A stretch of 64,000 bases of DNA from Anthopleura xanthogrammica (Eukaryota; Cnidaria; Anthozoa; Actiniaria; Actiniidae). The stretch spans positions 17,457,291-17,521,290 of the forward strand of contig OZ025206.1 of the NCBI GenBank assembly GCA_964019055.1. Reading direction: 5' to 3'. The notes under the pieces are model-generated. The model was not told the DNA's origin. It was given only the letters and a program-made list of their open reading frames with translations, and made no database searches. The translations under genes and the position numbers were made by a program. Below, piece by piece: positions 32,782 to 43,900 of the stretch (positions are counted from its first letter, which is position 1; the number at the start of each line of letters is the position of its first letter).

Positions 32782-34343
32782 ATGAATGCTACCGACTTCT
32801 CCGATTCCAAGAACCACAATGATGTACTTATTAAGCCGACGAAGAAAGATGACTTGATTTTGTTGTCCGCCCATGGTTTTGAGGTACCGACTTTTACTGT
32901 CAAGTCCACGACCCAGTTAATTCTGGTAATTCTTTTGATTATCACCTCTCTAACTGGAAACTCGACCATCTGTATCTTAATGAAGAGGTTCAAGATGATT
33001 CGCACCATCCCCAATATGTTCCTTGCTAACCTGGCCATAGTGGATATCCTTAACATTGTGACCAATATGCCATTCTTTATAATTGTCGGCGTTTTTGAAC
33101 TAAATCAGACTTTGCGTGGAAGGGAGGTGTCTTTACTCATAGCCTTGGTGCAAAACTTCTTCAACATTCTAAAGATCATAAGTATGTTGGCCACCATGAC
33201 GGATCGCTTCATCGCGATAACTTGGGGATTGAGGTACTATGTCTGGAAGACCAAGACCAAGGCTGCGAAAGCTATCTGTGCAGCATGGCTTTTATCGATA
33301 GTTATTGTACTGCCATGGATAATATACAGCTCCCAGATCGATCTAGGTGACGCTCCTACTTACACCTATCGAATTGTCTATTTTGACAAAATTGGCAAGC
33401 AAAGCGTCTTTTTCGTCTTCACGATTTTTGGCTTGGTCAGCACGGTTTTGTCTTTGATGACATGCTTTAGTCTTAAACGAAAATCCAAGGTGGGTCAAAT
33501 TTTAAGTTTTAAGTTTAACAACGTTTTATCGTTTTGTAGACCATCGTGCCCTCTAGAACCCGCAGTCCGGCATGCACAAGAATGTAGTAGAAGAACAAAA
33601 TAAATATTTCACGTTGAGAACGGCTTGATCTCGTTTTTATAGTTCACTCGTTTTCATTTGCGCGGCGGACTCGCTCTGTTGCGATATGATATGAGAAATC
33701 GCGAATAAAAAAGATATATATCAATTATTTCCAAGTTCAAATTATTAACATATATATAATCTCTTTTTAGTCCATAAGATATTGCATGCTCTGAAAAATC
33801 TAGGTTTTGTTTTATTTAATAAGATTTTTCACTTAACCAATTTTACAGCGTTATGCAAAAGAGGGAAAAGGCCAGAACATCAATAAGGCTGTTGGGCTGG
33901 ACGAGGCAAGAACCAGAAACGAAGCTCAAGCCATTTGCACGATTGGTCTCGCCATGGCTGCTTATGTCCTCGCTTATGTTCCTTGCATTATTTACTCTCT
34001 TTTTGTCGACAACAGGGGAGATATGACCAAGACGAGTGAAGCAAAGTGGTTCGGGTTCGCTGCCAATTATTTTCTGTTCGTCTCAAGTGCTTGCAATCCT
34101 TTCATTTACCTTGCACGCACAAAAAGGTTTCGAAAAGCCATCAACCAGCTACTTAAGACACCATGTGGAGTAAGTGAGAATATTCAAGTGGGGCCAGTGA
34201 AGATGGAAACAAGCGCTTTTAACAAGAAGGCGGCGGCGAATCAAAATATCCCCAGACTTGTTCGTTACGTTAATTTTAATGTGGTTTCTCCCGCGGTGGA
34301 CCTGTGTCATTCCAAGAACATATGCCGCAAATCAACGCAGTAA
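32782..34343 (+). CDS. Rhodopsin-like (class A) G-protein-coupled receptor
   Basis: Two exons, 32782-33489 and 33849-34343, join in phase 0 (GTGGGT donor, TTACAG acceptor) to give 400 residues. Seven hydrophobic segments with class A landmarks: GN in TM1 (SLTGNSTICILM), LANLAIVD in TM2, TDRFIAI at the end of TM3 (the DRY position), and SACNPFIYLA in TM7. The N-terminus carries an NAT glycosylation sequon at residue 2. Oddities: there is no cysteine at the top of TM3, so the usual TM3-ECL2 disulphide is absent; TM6 reads YVLAYVPCII in place of the CWxP motif. The intron falls in intracellular loop 3. The ligand cannot be inferred; it belongs with the large set of cnidarian orphan receptors. 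Confidence 0.9.
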
Positions 34344-35360
34344 TAGATAAACATTTACAGCGAAAACCGTTGATATGCCTTTTTAAAATAAATCAAAATA
34401 CTTTAAACTTGATTAGCTTGCCCAAAGAACGACTGAAAACCCTATTGAAAAATCTAAATTGAAGACTATATATTGCGATGGCAAGCTCTTTCACTCCGAG
34501 AACTGACTTAAGCAAAGTCAATTGATATAGGTGAACACTTAACTTAACGCGTTTAAAAGGATACACCATAAACTAAGACTTGACTTGGGAAAGCCATTCC
34601 AAGAACATATGTTGCAAAACATTTGATAGATAAACATTTATTAGAGATACCTTGAATTTATATCTTAACTACTTTATTAATGTCAAAACAAAGACACGAG
34701 GAAAATTCCTATACTAAATGGGACATCTTAAAACTAAAACTTGAAAAATCTAACTGAAACATCAAGATATGCAATATTTACTATCATAAACTAAAGATGT
34801 CAAACTGATTTGAATAAACATTTGAAATTTTTGAAAATAAATCGTTGACTATGTCTTTTGTATTTATGCTTCTTGTTAGAATCCGTTCAATTCGGAAGTA
34901 TTTTCTCTCAGTCCATTCCACGATATAAAGCCCTAAATTTCCACATTCAAAACCGCTTCAAAATTTTAAAGTACGTAGCCAGCCGGAAGCACGTACTGCT
35001 GGAAAATCAATGATCTTTTTTGTCTAAAAGGGAGATTTTTAAATTCCGTTTTCATTCTAATTTAACGCTTTTATGTAAACTAGACTCGCGTGGGTTGGGA
35101 ATCTGAAAGTGATGATTGATTCAGGTTTTAGCTCATAAATCGGCGAATTTCAAGTACGCATGTTTTCTGAAAACAGAAACAAAAACTGCATAAACTAACT
35201 AAAAAGGAAACAGAAAGTGAAATAACGAATGAAGTAAAAGTGACAATAACAAAGGATTTGATAATAATGATAATGATTATACTTATTTATCCTGTTAAAA
35301 AAACTGATCAGCTAGCAAGACATTAGAAAAACCGCCTGGTCAGTAGTAAACAGGGCCATA

Positions 35361-35419
35361 GCCGACTTTTTTCCCGACTTTTTCCCCGAATTTTTTCCCA
35401 ACTTTTTCCCCGACTTTTC
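35361..35419. repeat. Short tract of the CGACTTTTT minisatellite
   Basis: Five units of CCGACTTTTTTC/CCGACTTTTTCC, the same motif as at 31958-32185. Confidence 0.75.
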
Positions 35420-35465
35420 GGAAATTATGTTTTCGTTTTTTTATTCTACATCCTCTTCATTTTCA

Positions 35466-35645
35466 CTTTCAGGTGAGTAATCTTTGTGTCCATCGCGTTA
35501 ATTTCATTTAAATCGAAATTTTGGCTTGTCTTTCGCGATAATTTTCTTCATTTGGACGTATTTTTGCCCTCAATTCGCGTTGATTTAAGTCGCGCTAATT
35601 TCCAATACTTTAATTTCGTGGAGCGTTAATTTCCTATAATAAGTA
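35466..35645. repeat. Repeat with GCGTTAATTTC-type words
   Basis: CGCGTTAATTTC, TTCGCGATAATTTTC, TCGCGCTAATTTCC and AGCGTTAATTTCC recur in the same direction within 180 bp; they are complements of words in the foldback element at 30645. Confidence 0.55.
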
Positions 35646-36310
35646 ATTCGATCTTAACCATTGATCCAGTTCCGTTCCACGTACACCGTGTGATTGCAGT
35701 TTTTTGAAAGCCTGATTTTTTACTTGCGACGAACATGATGGGATTCGGAAGCAGTTTATGCGTGACTGATTACATTTGAAAACCGCCCATCATAAGCGTT
35801 AGCAAAAGCCAAGCAAAAGGAATTAAACCTTCCGATCCTTCTGACGTGCTTCTGACTCAGATTCCTAGCCTTCGACTCCTTTTTCTAGTTTTCACTTCAT
35901 TAAAACTGCTTCCAACTCTGATTCCTACTCCGACTCCGATTCCGTCGCAAGCAAGTGAAAATAAGGTTAATAAGGTAACATTGTCAATCCAGCCTATTGA
36001 AAGCTTTTCGAAGATAGCACACACAAGTTCTTCTCCTTTGACAATGGCTAGCTTCCACGAGTCAACTGTTTGGTTTAATTAATCTTGTTATCCCAGTGTT
36101 TTTTTTATGCAAGCAGTAATGCCGTTTTTGATGGTAATTACTGACGTATTTAGAGAACATACATGAACCTGCTTTATTTTCTTAGATCACTATTATTGTT
36201 ATTATTTCTTTAAGTGTATTAGTTTTCATCTTCATATTTGTTTATATACTATATTTTCGAGGACCCTTCTGTAAACCACGTATTTGATGTTAGCATCCTC
36301 AATAAAAATG

Positions 36311-36400
<90 letters not shown>

Positions 36401-36402
36401 TA
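36311..36402. repeat. (TTA)n microsatellite
   Basis: About thirty uninterrupted TTA units directly after CCTCAATAAAAATG, the usual layout of a retroposon 3' end that carries a polyadenylation-like signal and simple tail. Confidence 0.95.
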
Positions 36403-37349
36403 ATAGACTTAAATCGAATTATTCATGCATAATTTTACCTGCGTTCACGGGTATGAGCTGGTAAGAATGAAAACTCGTTTTAATGGCGGATCAAGGGGAG
36501 TGGGTGGCTAGCACCCCCTTCGAGTTTGAAAATATGAAAAATAGAGAATATATAAGGCGAGATCTGAAAAGGACACTATATAATGCCTTTCTGGATCGGC
36601 CGCTGTGTTTTTCTGGCTGAGTGCTCTATCCATACAGAGGTTGTATCGCGCACCATTACAACTATGCGCGTACTAAGCGTACTCAGCTGCAAGATAAAAA
36701 GCCGCAAATTAGATTTAAAAAAGCAAATCAGAAAAAAAGAAATGAAATGAAATAAAATTATCATCTTCAAAAACAGCTCAGTCAAAAATTGAGGAGTAGA
36801 GTGGAGATTCAGTTATAGAAGACTCAGGATTCCATAAGTCGTAGTTTTTGCTCCTTTGTGCAAAAGATTCGACAGAGAGGGAACTTATAGAATCAGTCTA
36901 CTGAGATTTTCAGTTAACTGAAAATTTTCAGTCATAGATATTTTTACAGCAATAGAGGCAGGAGAGTAGAACGTGTATGTGCAATAATGGCATCCGAGAT
37001 GTCAATAAAATTTGTCTTTTCGTGTGCAACTGTTAAACAAAGAAATGATACTCTAGGAAATGACACATGGTCTCATGAATGGGAAAACTTTCCGCTCAAA
37101 GAAGAGTAGACTCTTCCACCAGTCCATTTATCTTGGGTGAGGGACTGTGGAAGAGCCAAGGGAAGAGCCTAGGTAAAGAGGTCCATTGGGCTTCCTGTGG
37201 TATAGGGTCAATTTTGGACTACCGCGTTCCAAACTTGTCAGCGGAATTCCGTACCAAAATACTTATGATGAATCATTAGAAAGGTGGTTAGGAACTTCAG
37301 TCCACAAACAACGAATCAAGGAAATGTTTCCAAGTCTTTAGACATCAAA

Positions 37350-39192
37350 ATGCGAGTCATCTACTTCAGAAGACATGCCTGGACTATCTTACTAGCTGTT
37401 TGCATCTTTATTGGTGGAAATATCGTTCTTTTTTACAAGTTTATGGTCCGAAAAGAGCTTGAACATAAACGAGCCCAGAAGATAGCCAAGCAGTACTTTG
37501 AAAACCTGAATGCTAAACCAAGCTCAAGACTAGCGAATTTAGCTAATTATATCAATAAAAAGAATTTAGACAAATCGCTTGGGCCTAAAACAAATCAAGT
37601 TTTGTCGGAGAATGCTAAAGATGTTAGCACAAGCAAAGTTGCTATACAAACCAGACCAGAAGTAAAAGTTGTCAGTAATGTAGGGACTCAAAATGATTTG
37701 GTAATAAAGAGTCAAAGATCTGATGCAGTTCAACAAGGAAAGCAGAATTCACAGCAAGTAACCCAAAAGGAAGAACCAGGTGGTAATGAGTTGATTAGAC
37801 CAGCACAGAATTACAAGTTTGGAATACTGGTGATTGCTTGCAATAGACCAACTGTTAAGCGCTGCCTTGATCTATTAATCAAGTACCGTCCCACACCAGA
37901 AAAATTCCCTATTGTTGTGAGTCAGGACTGTGGGGATTTGCAGACGGCTGCTGCTATCAAAACCTATGGTGATCAGGTTACTCATATTCAACAACCAGAT
38001 CTAGGGGACGTCAAGGGGATACCTGGTAATATGGTTCACTTCATGGGTTACTACAAGATCAGTAGGCATTACAAGTGGGCTTTGACACAAATGTTTGATG
38101 TGATGAAGTATGAGACGGTAATTATTGTGGAGGATGATCTAGACATAGGTAAGATCCAGTTATAGATACTAGAGTGTTATGTTATTTTTTTCATTCATCT
38201 ATAGTTTGTTACTACACCTCTGTTTTAAGAATTGGCCTCTTTCAATACATTGGTTTACTGTTCAAAACACAAAGTATTTGATAGAAGATGCAAGGTAGTT
38301 TGAAAAGATTAGTGAAATTTGTAGCTTGTAGCCTCAGCTGAGTGCTTTGCATTTGGCCAGTGAACTGATGCATGGAACACAGGGAACAGCTTTTCCTATG
38401 CTTTGTTTAACAATAAGGCATACAGGAAGTGCAACCAGAGGTAGTATGGCAGTGGTAGTATACTTAAAAAAAAAAAAATCTTTGTTGTGTGTGTGTAATT
38501 ATAGGTGTTTATATCTTTTTATTTTTCTAGCTCCAGACTTTTTTGAATACTTTATGGCAACAAGACCACTGCTTGACCAAGATCAAAGTTTATGGTGCGT
38601 ATCTGCATGGAATGACAATGGAAAAGAGGGTATGGTAAAAGGAAATGATCTGTTGTATAGGACTGACTTTTTTTCTGGTCTTGGATGGATGCTTAATAAA
38701 AATGTATGGGAAGAATTAAGGTCAAAATGGCCTTTAGGGTTTTGGGACGACTGGATGAGAGATCCTGCACAACGTAAAAACAGAGCATGCATAAGGCCTG
38801 AAATTTGCCGAACCAGAACATTTGGAAAAGTTGGTGTCAGTAGAGGTCAGTTCTTTGATGAGCATCTGAAATATATCAAACTTAATGATCAACCTTTTCC
38901 TTTTACTAAAACTGATTTGTCTTACCTATTGAAGGACAAATATGATCAACAATTTAAGAATAAAATAAGTAGAATTCCAACAGTAACTGTACAACAGCTA
39001 CAAACATCAAGCTCTCATTTACCAGAAGTCAAAGTTCAGTATTCATCAAATTCAGATTTTGAGCGTATTGCAAGATCATTGGGTGTTATGTCTGACTTTA
39101 AGGCAGGTGTAGCAAGGGTATCATATAATGGGGTAGTGAGCTTTATGTTCAAGGGTACTAGAGTATTTATAGCTCCAGAGAACCAGATATAA
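37350..39192 (+). CDS. MGAT1: MGAT1, N-acetylglucosaminyltransferase I
   Basis: Golgi enzyme that adds the first GlcNAc to the mannose core of N-glycans and so opens the route to hybrid and complex glycans. Two exons, 37350-38148 and 38531-39192, join in phase 1 to 486 residues. The start is the ATG at 37350 (MRVIYFRRHAW); the open frame upstream has no ATG. A signal-anchor at about 11-30 gives the type II topology expected, followed by a Lys/Gln-rich stem to about 150. The catalytic domain shows FGILVIACNRPTVKRCLD, FPIVVSQDCG, the nucleotide-sugar motif VEDDLDIAPDFFEYF (EDD at 261-263), LWCVSAWNDNG, FFSGLGWML and WPLGFWDDWMR. Length is close to the vertebrate enzyme (about 445) with a longer stem. 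Identity is secure. Confidence 0.96.
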
Positions 39193-39481
39193 ATTGTGAT
39201 AAATGGTTTTAATTTGCACAATGCATGTATGTTGTAGGTAAGGGTGAACCTTGCAAGGACTGCAGACCACCCATGAGAGGGCAGGGGACTTAAGATTTGG
39301 AAACATAGTAGACTAATGTGTATAAGACTAAAGGTTGGGTTTTGGGGGAGGAATGAATATTAGTAATAATTTGGGAGACTAGAATCACTCTCTCCTTTTC
39401 TGCAGTCCTTGTTCTGGTAAAGTATTAAAATTTTGTTTACTGCCATTCTTAATATTCTGCAAACTCACACATTTCAACGGC

Positions 39482-39600
39482 TTGTTGTGAAAATGGTGAA
39501 ATTGCTGTCAATCAAAACTAATCAGTTGGTACACCTTTTATGTTTTTGGATGCCCAAATTCCAATGGGCAACTTGCAATATTGAGAATCACAGTAAACAG
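39482..39600 (+). repeat. Dispersed repeat C, copy 3
   Basis: GCTGTCAATCAAAACTAATC, AGTTGGTACACCTTTTATGT and CAAATTCCAATGGGCAACTT match 15890-16020 read on the other strand. Confidence 0.7.
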
Positions 39601-39827
39601 GAAAATCTCTCAGAATATCATTTTAAATATGGTAGATTACCTTAATTAATGCAATTATATCTTTTAAAGGAAGATATTTATCCATTTATTGGATGGGGAA
39701 GCAAATGCTCCCTCCTAAAATATGTGTCCATATTTTTATTTATTATTTTTGACATCAAAAGTCAAAAATATGAGAAAATTCTATTTCACTCTGTTTGGAT
39801 AACAGAAAAGCCATGTACAACTAAATA

Positions 39828-40186
39828 AAGGGCGGATCCAGGGGGATGGTCAGGGGGGTCCAGTCCCCCTGTTATACCCAAGGTCCTATAGACCTGATCA
39901 GCTAACGCGTTGCTATGTACATTTCCACCCAATTCAAAACCTCTGGGAATAAGATTCTTTGTCTGTTGTATTTCGATATCACGTGTAAAAAATATTTAGG
40001 GCAAAAAAAATTTTATTCCCAGAGGTTTTGAATTGGGTGGAAACGTACCTACCTAGCAATGCATTAGCCGATTAGGTCTATTGTTTAGTTTTGCCTGAGG
40101 TTTGAAGTAAATTTTGTATGAAGTATACATTTGGACCCCTATCAATGTTTGGACCCCCCTCTCAACAAATTCCTGGATCCGCCCTT
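39828..40186. repeat. Nested foldback elements
   Basis: The outer pair AAGGGCGGATCCAGG/CCTGGATCCGCCCTT encloses an inner element at 39888-40081. The inner ends ATAGACCT and AGGTCTAT have arms through GCTAACGCGTTGCTATGTAC and CCACCCAATTCAAAACCTCT. The inner one appears inserted into the outer one. Confidence 0.8.
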
Positions 40187-40949
40187 GTAAATGGTTGTCT
40201 TGATGGTCTATACCGAGAAAGTTCCTGTGGCATTGTTGGGAATTTTCAAACCAAAATACATGAACTTGTGCCCCTAGACATAGCAGAAAAAAACACTTCT
40301 GGCCTCTCATTCTAAGAACAGCAATAATATTTCAACAAAAATATCAAATGCGACAAAAATTTAGTGAATGCAGTTTAGTGATATAATGCCTAAAGCAAGT
40401 TGTACTTTGGGGAAGGTGACGTGATCAGCAAAAAACCTGACATTTCTGTAAATATCTCCAAGTAGCTTTACTCTAGTTGGACAGGATTTTATTCCAAACT
40501 TGGAGCAACAGTGACAAAATGAAACGCTTATAGTTTTGCAAGTATTGATCACTGCCAGTTAAATAAAAAGATCGTGAGAGTAGCAGCTTTGTCATGTTTC
40601 TGCTCTGCCGTCCCCTATCCCTCCCCCCATCCCACTAAGGGACTCCCAAAGATGATATGTATTCCATAATCTGATCAACAACACTTTAATAGCATGACAC
40701 AAGGATTATGGGGTCATCCCAGAGAATAAAATGCAGTTTTATTTATCATTGCATGTAAATGTATGTCAGTATAACAATTTCAGGTCAAATACACAATCTC
40801 TTATATTACATAGATAAATTGTTTACAAAAGACATTGAATTAAAAGGTCAGCATAAGGCTTATATTATGAATTAAAAGGAGTGCACAAGACATTTTTGAC
40901 TAGTAATCCTCAAGATATTCTAATAAAATGCAGTTTTTATGGACTAATT

Positions 40950-43900
40950 TCATGAATCAGCAGTTGTTTCCTGATTTTCATTATCTTCTTTTTGTTCTTC
41001 TTCCTTCTCCTTTTCTTCTTGCCCTTCAGTAGATTCACCAACATTTTCCTGGGGCTCTTGTTCTTTGTCTTTATCAGTTTTGTCATCTTTTTCTTCTGTT
41101 TTTTCTCCATCTGCATTTTCTGCTTGATCTTGGCCTTCAGCTGGTTTGACCCCTGAGTAAAAACAAACAAAACTTTCATTATTGAAATATTTATATTTCT
41201 CTCTCCTCTAAAATTCCATTTTTCTCATACTCTGATTGGGCAAGAGGGTATCACGTGAGGTGATCAAGTTTCAATGTTTCCCCAACAACGGCTCTAAGCA
41301 GGCAATAATATGTTATTTCCCAGAAATTAACAAAACCAGAAGTGATTTCGCCAGTTTATATGTAGACCTCTAAATTACTTATTTTTAACACTTGTACATA
41401 GATGTGACCAATGCTGTGATTGATACTAGTGTATACCTTGAGCAATTCTGTCGTTGACATCCCTGATAGCTTTTGAAATAGCATTCTCAGCTGCCTCGTC
41501 CTCCAATATTTTAGCGAGGTCGTGGGCTTGCTGGAATGACCCTAGTGCATCTTGAAGGTCATCCAGTTTAACTATATGAAGAAATTAATAAAAGGGTTTG
41601 CATCACAAATTATGCAAATGTTTATAAACCAGCTTGTGCAAATATGGCATGTTTTGGGACAAGGAGTCCACCTATTCTATTGGATACTCCAATGTGACGA
41701 AACATAGTAATAACCAGTTTACACATTAACATCACGATGCAAGTGTTTATTAACACTGTCTGCATTGTACCATATATTAACTATATTTTACCTTCTGCTT
41801 GTGCAATAAGAACAGTGGCGTTGAGTTGCCATACTTGGTCCTCGGCTTCCTGTGCTGCTGCAAGTGACTTCTGACCATATTCTTTTGCATCTTGGAAATT
41901 CTTCAGCTCAAGATGACAGCGGCCAATCTCATGAAAGAGCCAGGTACTTTCGAGTGGTGTTTTGATGAGAGGCATTTTCTCCATCCATTTGTCAATAGCG
42001 CGATCATATTGACCTGCTTTGGCATGAACTCTGCCCAAGTTATCCAGTGCTCTTGATTTACCAACCTTATTATCCCTGCGAATGGAATGGAAATATACAA
42101 TGCAATGTATCAGAGACTGCCTGTCTGTCACAACATGCCTTTAATTGTTGCTTTCCAGATTAATAGGACTCCAAAGATCTAGCATTTTTGGCTTCTGTCA
42201 ATCAAACATGGGCCAAGTTCATTCCGATCAAGTGATAAGGAAATTCTTGTGACTTCCTGTGACTAGACAGGCATTTACACATGGGAATTTCATCATAAAT
42301 TTGATTGACGGATGCCAAAATGACAGACGTCTGGAAATGATTATGTTAAAGAATTAATATGAAAAGCGCTATAAGCCAGACTTTGTTTTTTTTGCAAATT
42401 CTTTTGGCAGCTTTAAATCAGGAGGCAACAAAATAACTGTAGTCGGACTGCACCAGACATTTGATTGATTGTAAAGTCAACAACTGACAACTTTTCAAAA
42501 ATTTTCACAAGAACTAATACCAAGGAGACTTACAGTTTATCAGCAATTTTAAGATCCTTTGAGTGATGCTCCAAAGCTTTTTTATTTTCATCCATCTCTA
42601 GATAAGCATTCCCAATACAAGAATGTAAGTTGCCAATAACATCTTCCTTATTAGGCACACTATCTTCACCAAGTGACTGAACTGTTCTTAATGTGGACTG
42701 AGCCTGTTTCAAGCTTCCCTCAGCATCTCCTTCAGCCAGTGCGAGATCAATTTCTTCCAAGGATCGTAAAATAAACTTTGTGGTATCTGCAGGCTTACTC
42801 TTTTGTTGTACTTTTTTGGGCTTTAGTTTTTCTTTTTTACGAGCGTACAGAGGTTTCTGCTGCCGCCAGAATTCTGTTCTTGATTCGAGGTAGCTAAGAC
42901 CACTGGTCACAAGCCCATATATTTGGTTATTGTTATTTTTATTGCTCACTAAATCTGAAAAAGAACAAAACCCCAGATTTAGCGATATAGCAAAGTATAG
43001 CGATATAGCATTTCCCCTGACAACATGCACATTTCACAAACAAAAACTTCTGTCCTGCCAAACTCAACTGAGAAGCATGGTATCAATAGCTGACATCAAC
43101 AAAGACACCTGGGGTGGATACAGGATTTTGTTCAGGGAGGGGTGCAGGGCACAAAGTCAGCCCAGGGGTGTGTAACTCTCAGAATCAAAGAAAGAAAACA
43201 TATTAAGGTATCTTCAAAATAGGGGGACAAAGTTGCTCTGGGGGGGTGCGCACCCCCTGCACCACTCCCCTGGATCTGCCCCTGATAGCCATTGCTACAG
43301 TATATGCTGATTTATGAGAGCAGCACTTGTCAAAAGTGGGAGAAATTTTGCCATCACAAAAATGGCTGTAAATAAACATAACCCGAAAGGTTAAAAGACA
43401 AATATTTTTTGCACAAACAATAACTTACCATCATCACCCAGAAGCTTTTCCAAGTATTCCTTGTCTGCATACATTTCACCCAAAAGCTAGAGAAACAAAG
43501 ATCACTATTTTAAATTCCAAGTTTTAGAACTGAATAATCACTTTTTCGCTAGGAAATGTTTCTAAAATTTAAGGATGTATTTTGTGATGGCCAAATACTG
43601 GGCATATTCTGTATACAAACTTGACAAACCTGTTTGACAGTTTTATCAGATGCTGCGGGGCTTTTGTTGCTTTTGCCTCTGTTGATTTGTTGCTGTTGTG
43701 TTCTTGTGGCTTGTGTCTTGGGCTTGTTGTAGCCTTTTGGCTTTTTCTAAAACAAACATTTTAATAGTTTCCACAGTTTAGAAAGGACATCTATTATAAT
43801 AGGCCTTTCCTAATATCTATTCATGAAGTCCTTAGCCTGCAGCTCATTAAATATCACAGTGCGACACACAAAGGTATGACCATATTTAATGTGGTTGCAT

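Larger units (their letters stand above)
34344..37349. other. Spacer between the GPCR and MGAT1
   Basis: Contains a short CGACTTTTT tract, an element with CGCGTTAATTTC-type words (35466-35645), a low-complexity ACTCCGATTCC stretch near 35930, a TTA microsatellite, and a GGCGGATCAAGGGGAG fragment at 36485 related to the repeat near 55090. MGAT1 5' UTR is expected near its end. No exon seen. Confidence 0.5.
39193..40949. other. Spacer between MGAT1 and ODAD4 (convergent 3' ends)
   Basis: Holds dispersed repeat C (39482-39600) and a nested pair of foldback elements (39828-40186). The rest is the two 3' UTRs and unremarkable AT-rich sequence. Confidence 0.5.

Noticed and set aside
37079..37279. 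66-residue open frame just before MGAT1
   Set aside because: No recognisable motif and it lies where the MGAT1 5' UTR is expected; nothing supports it as a gene.
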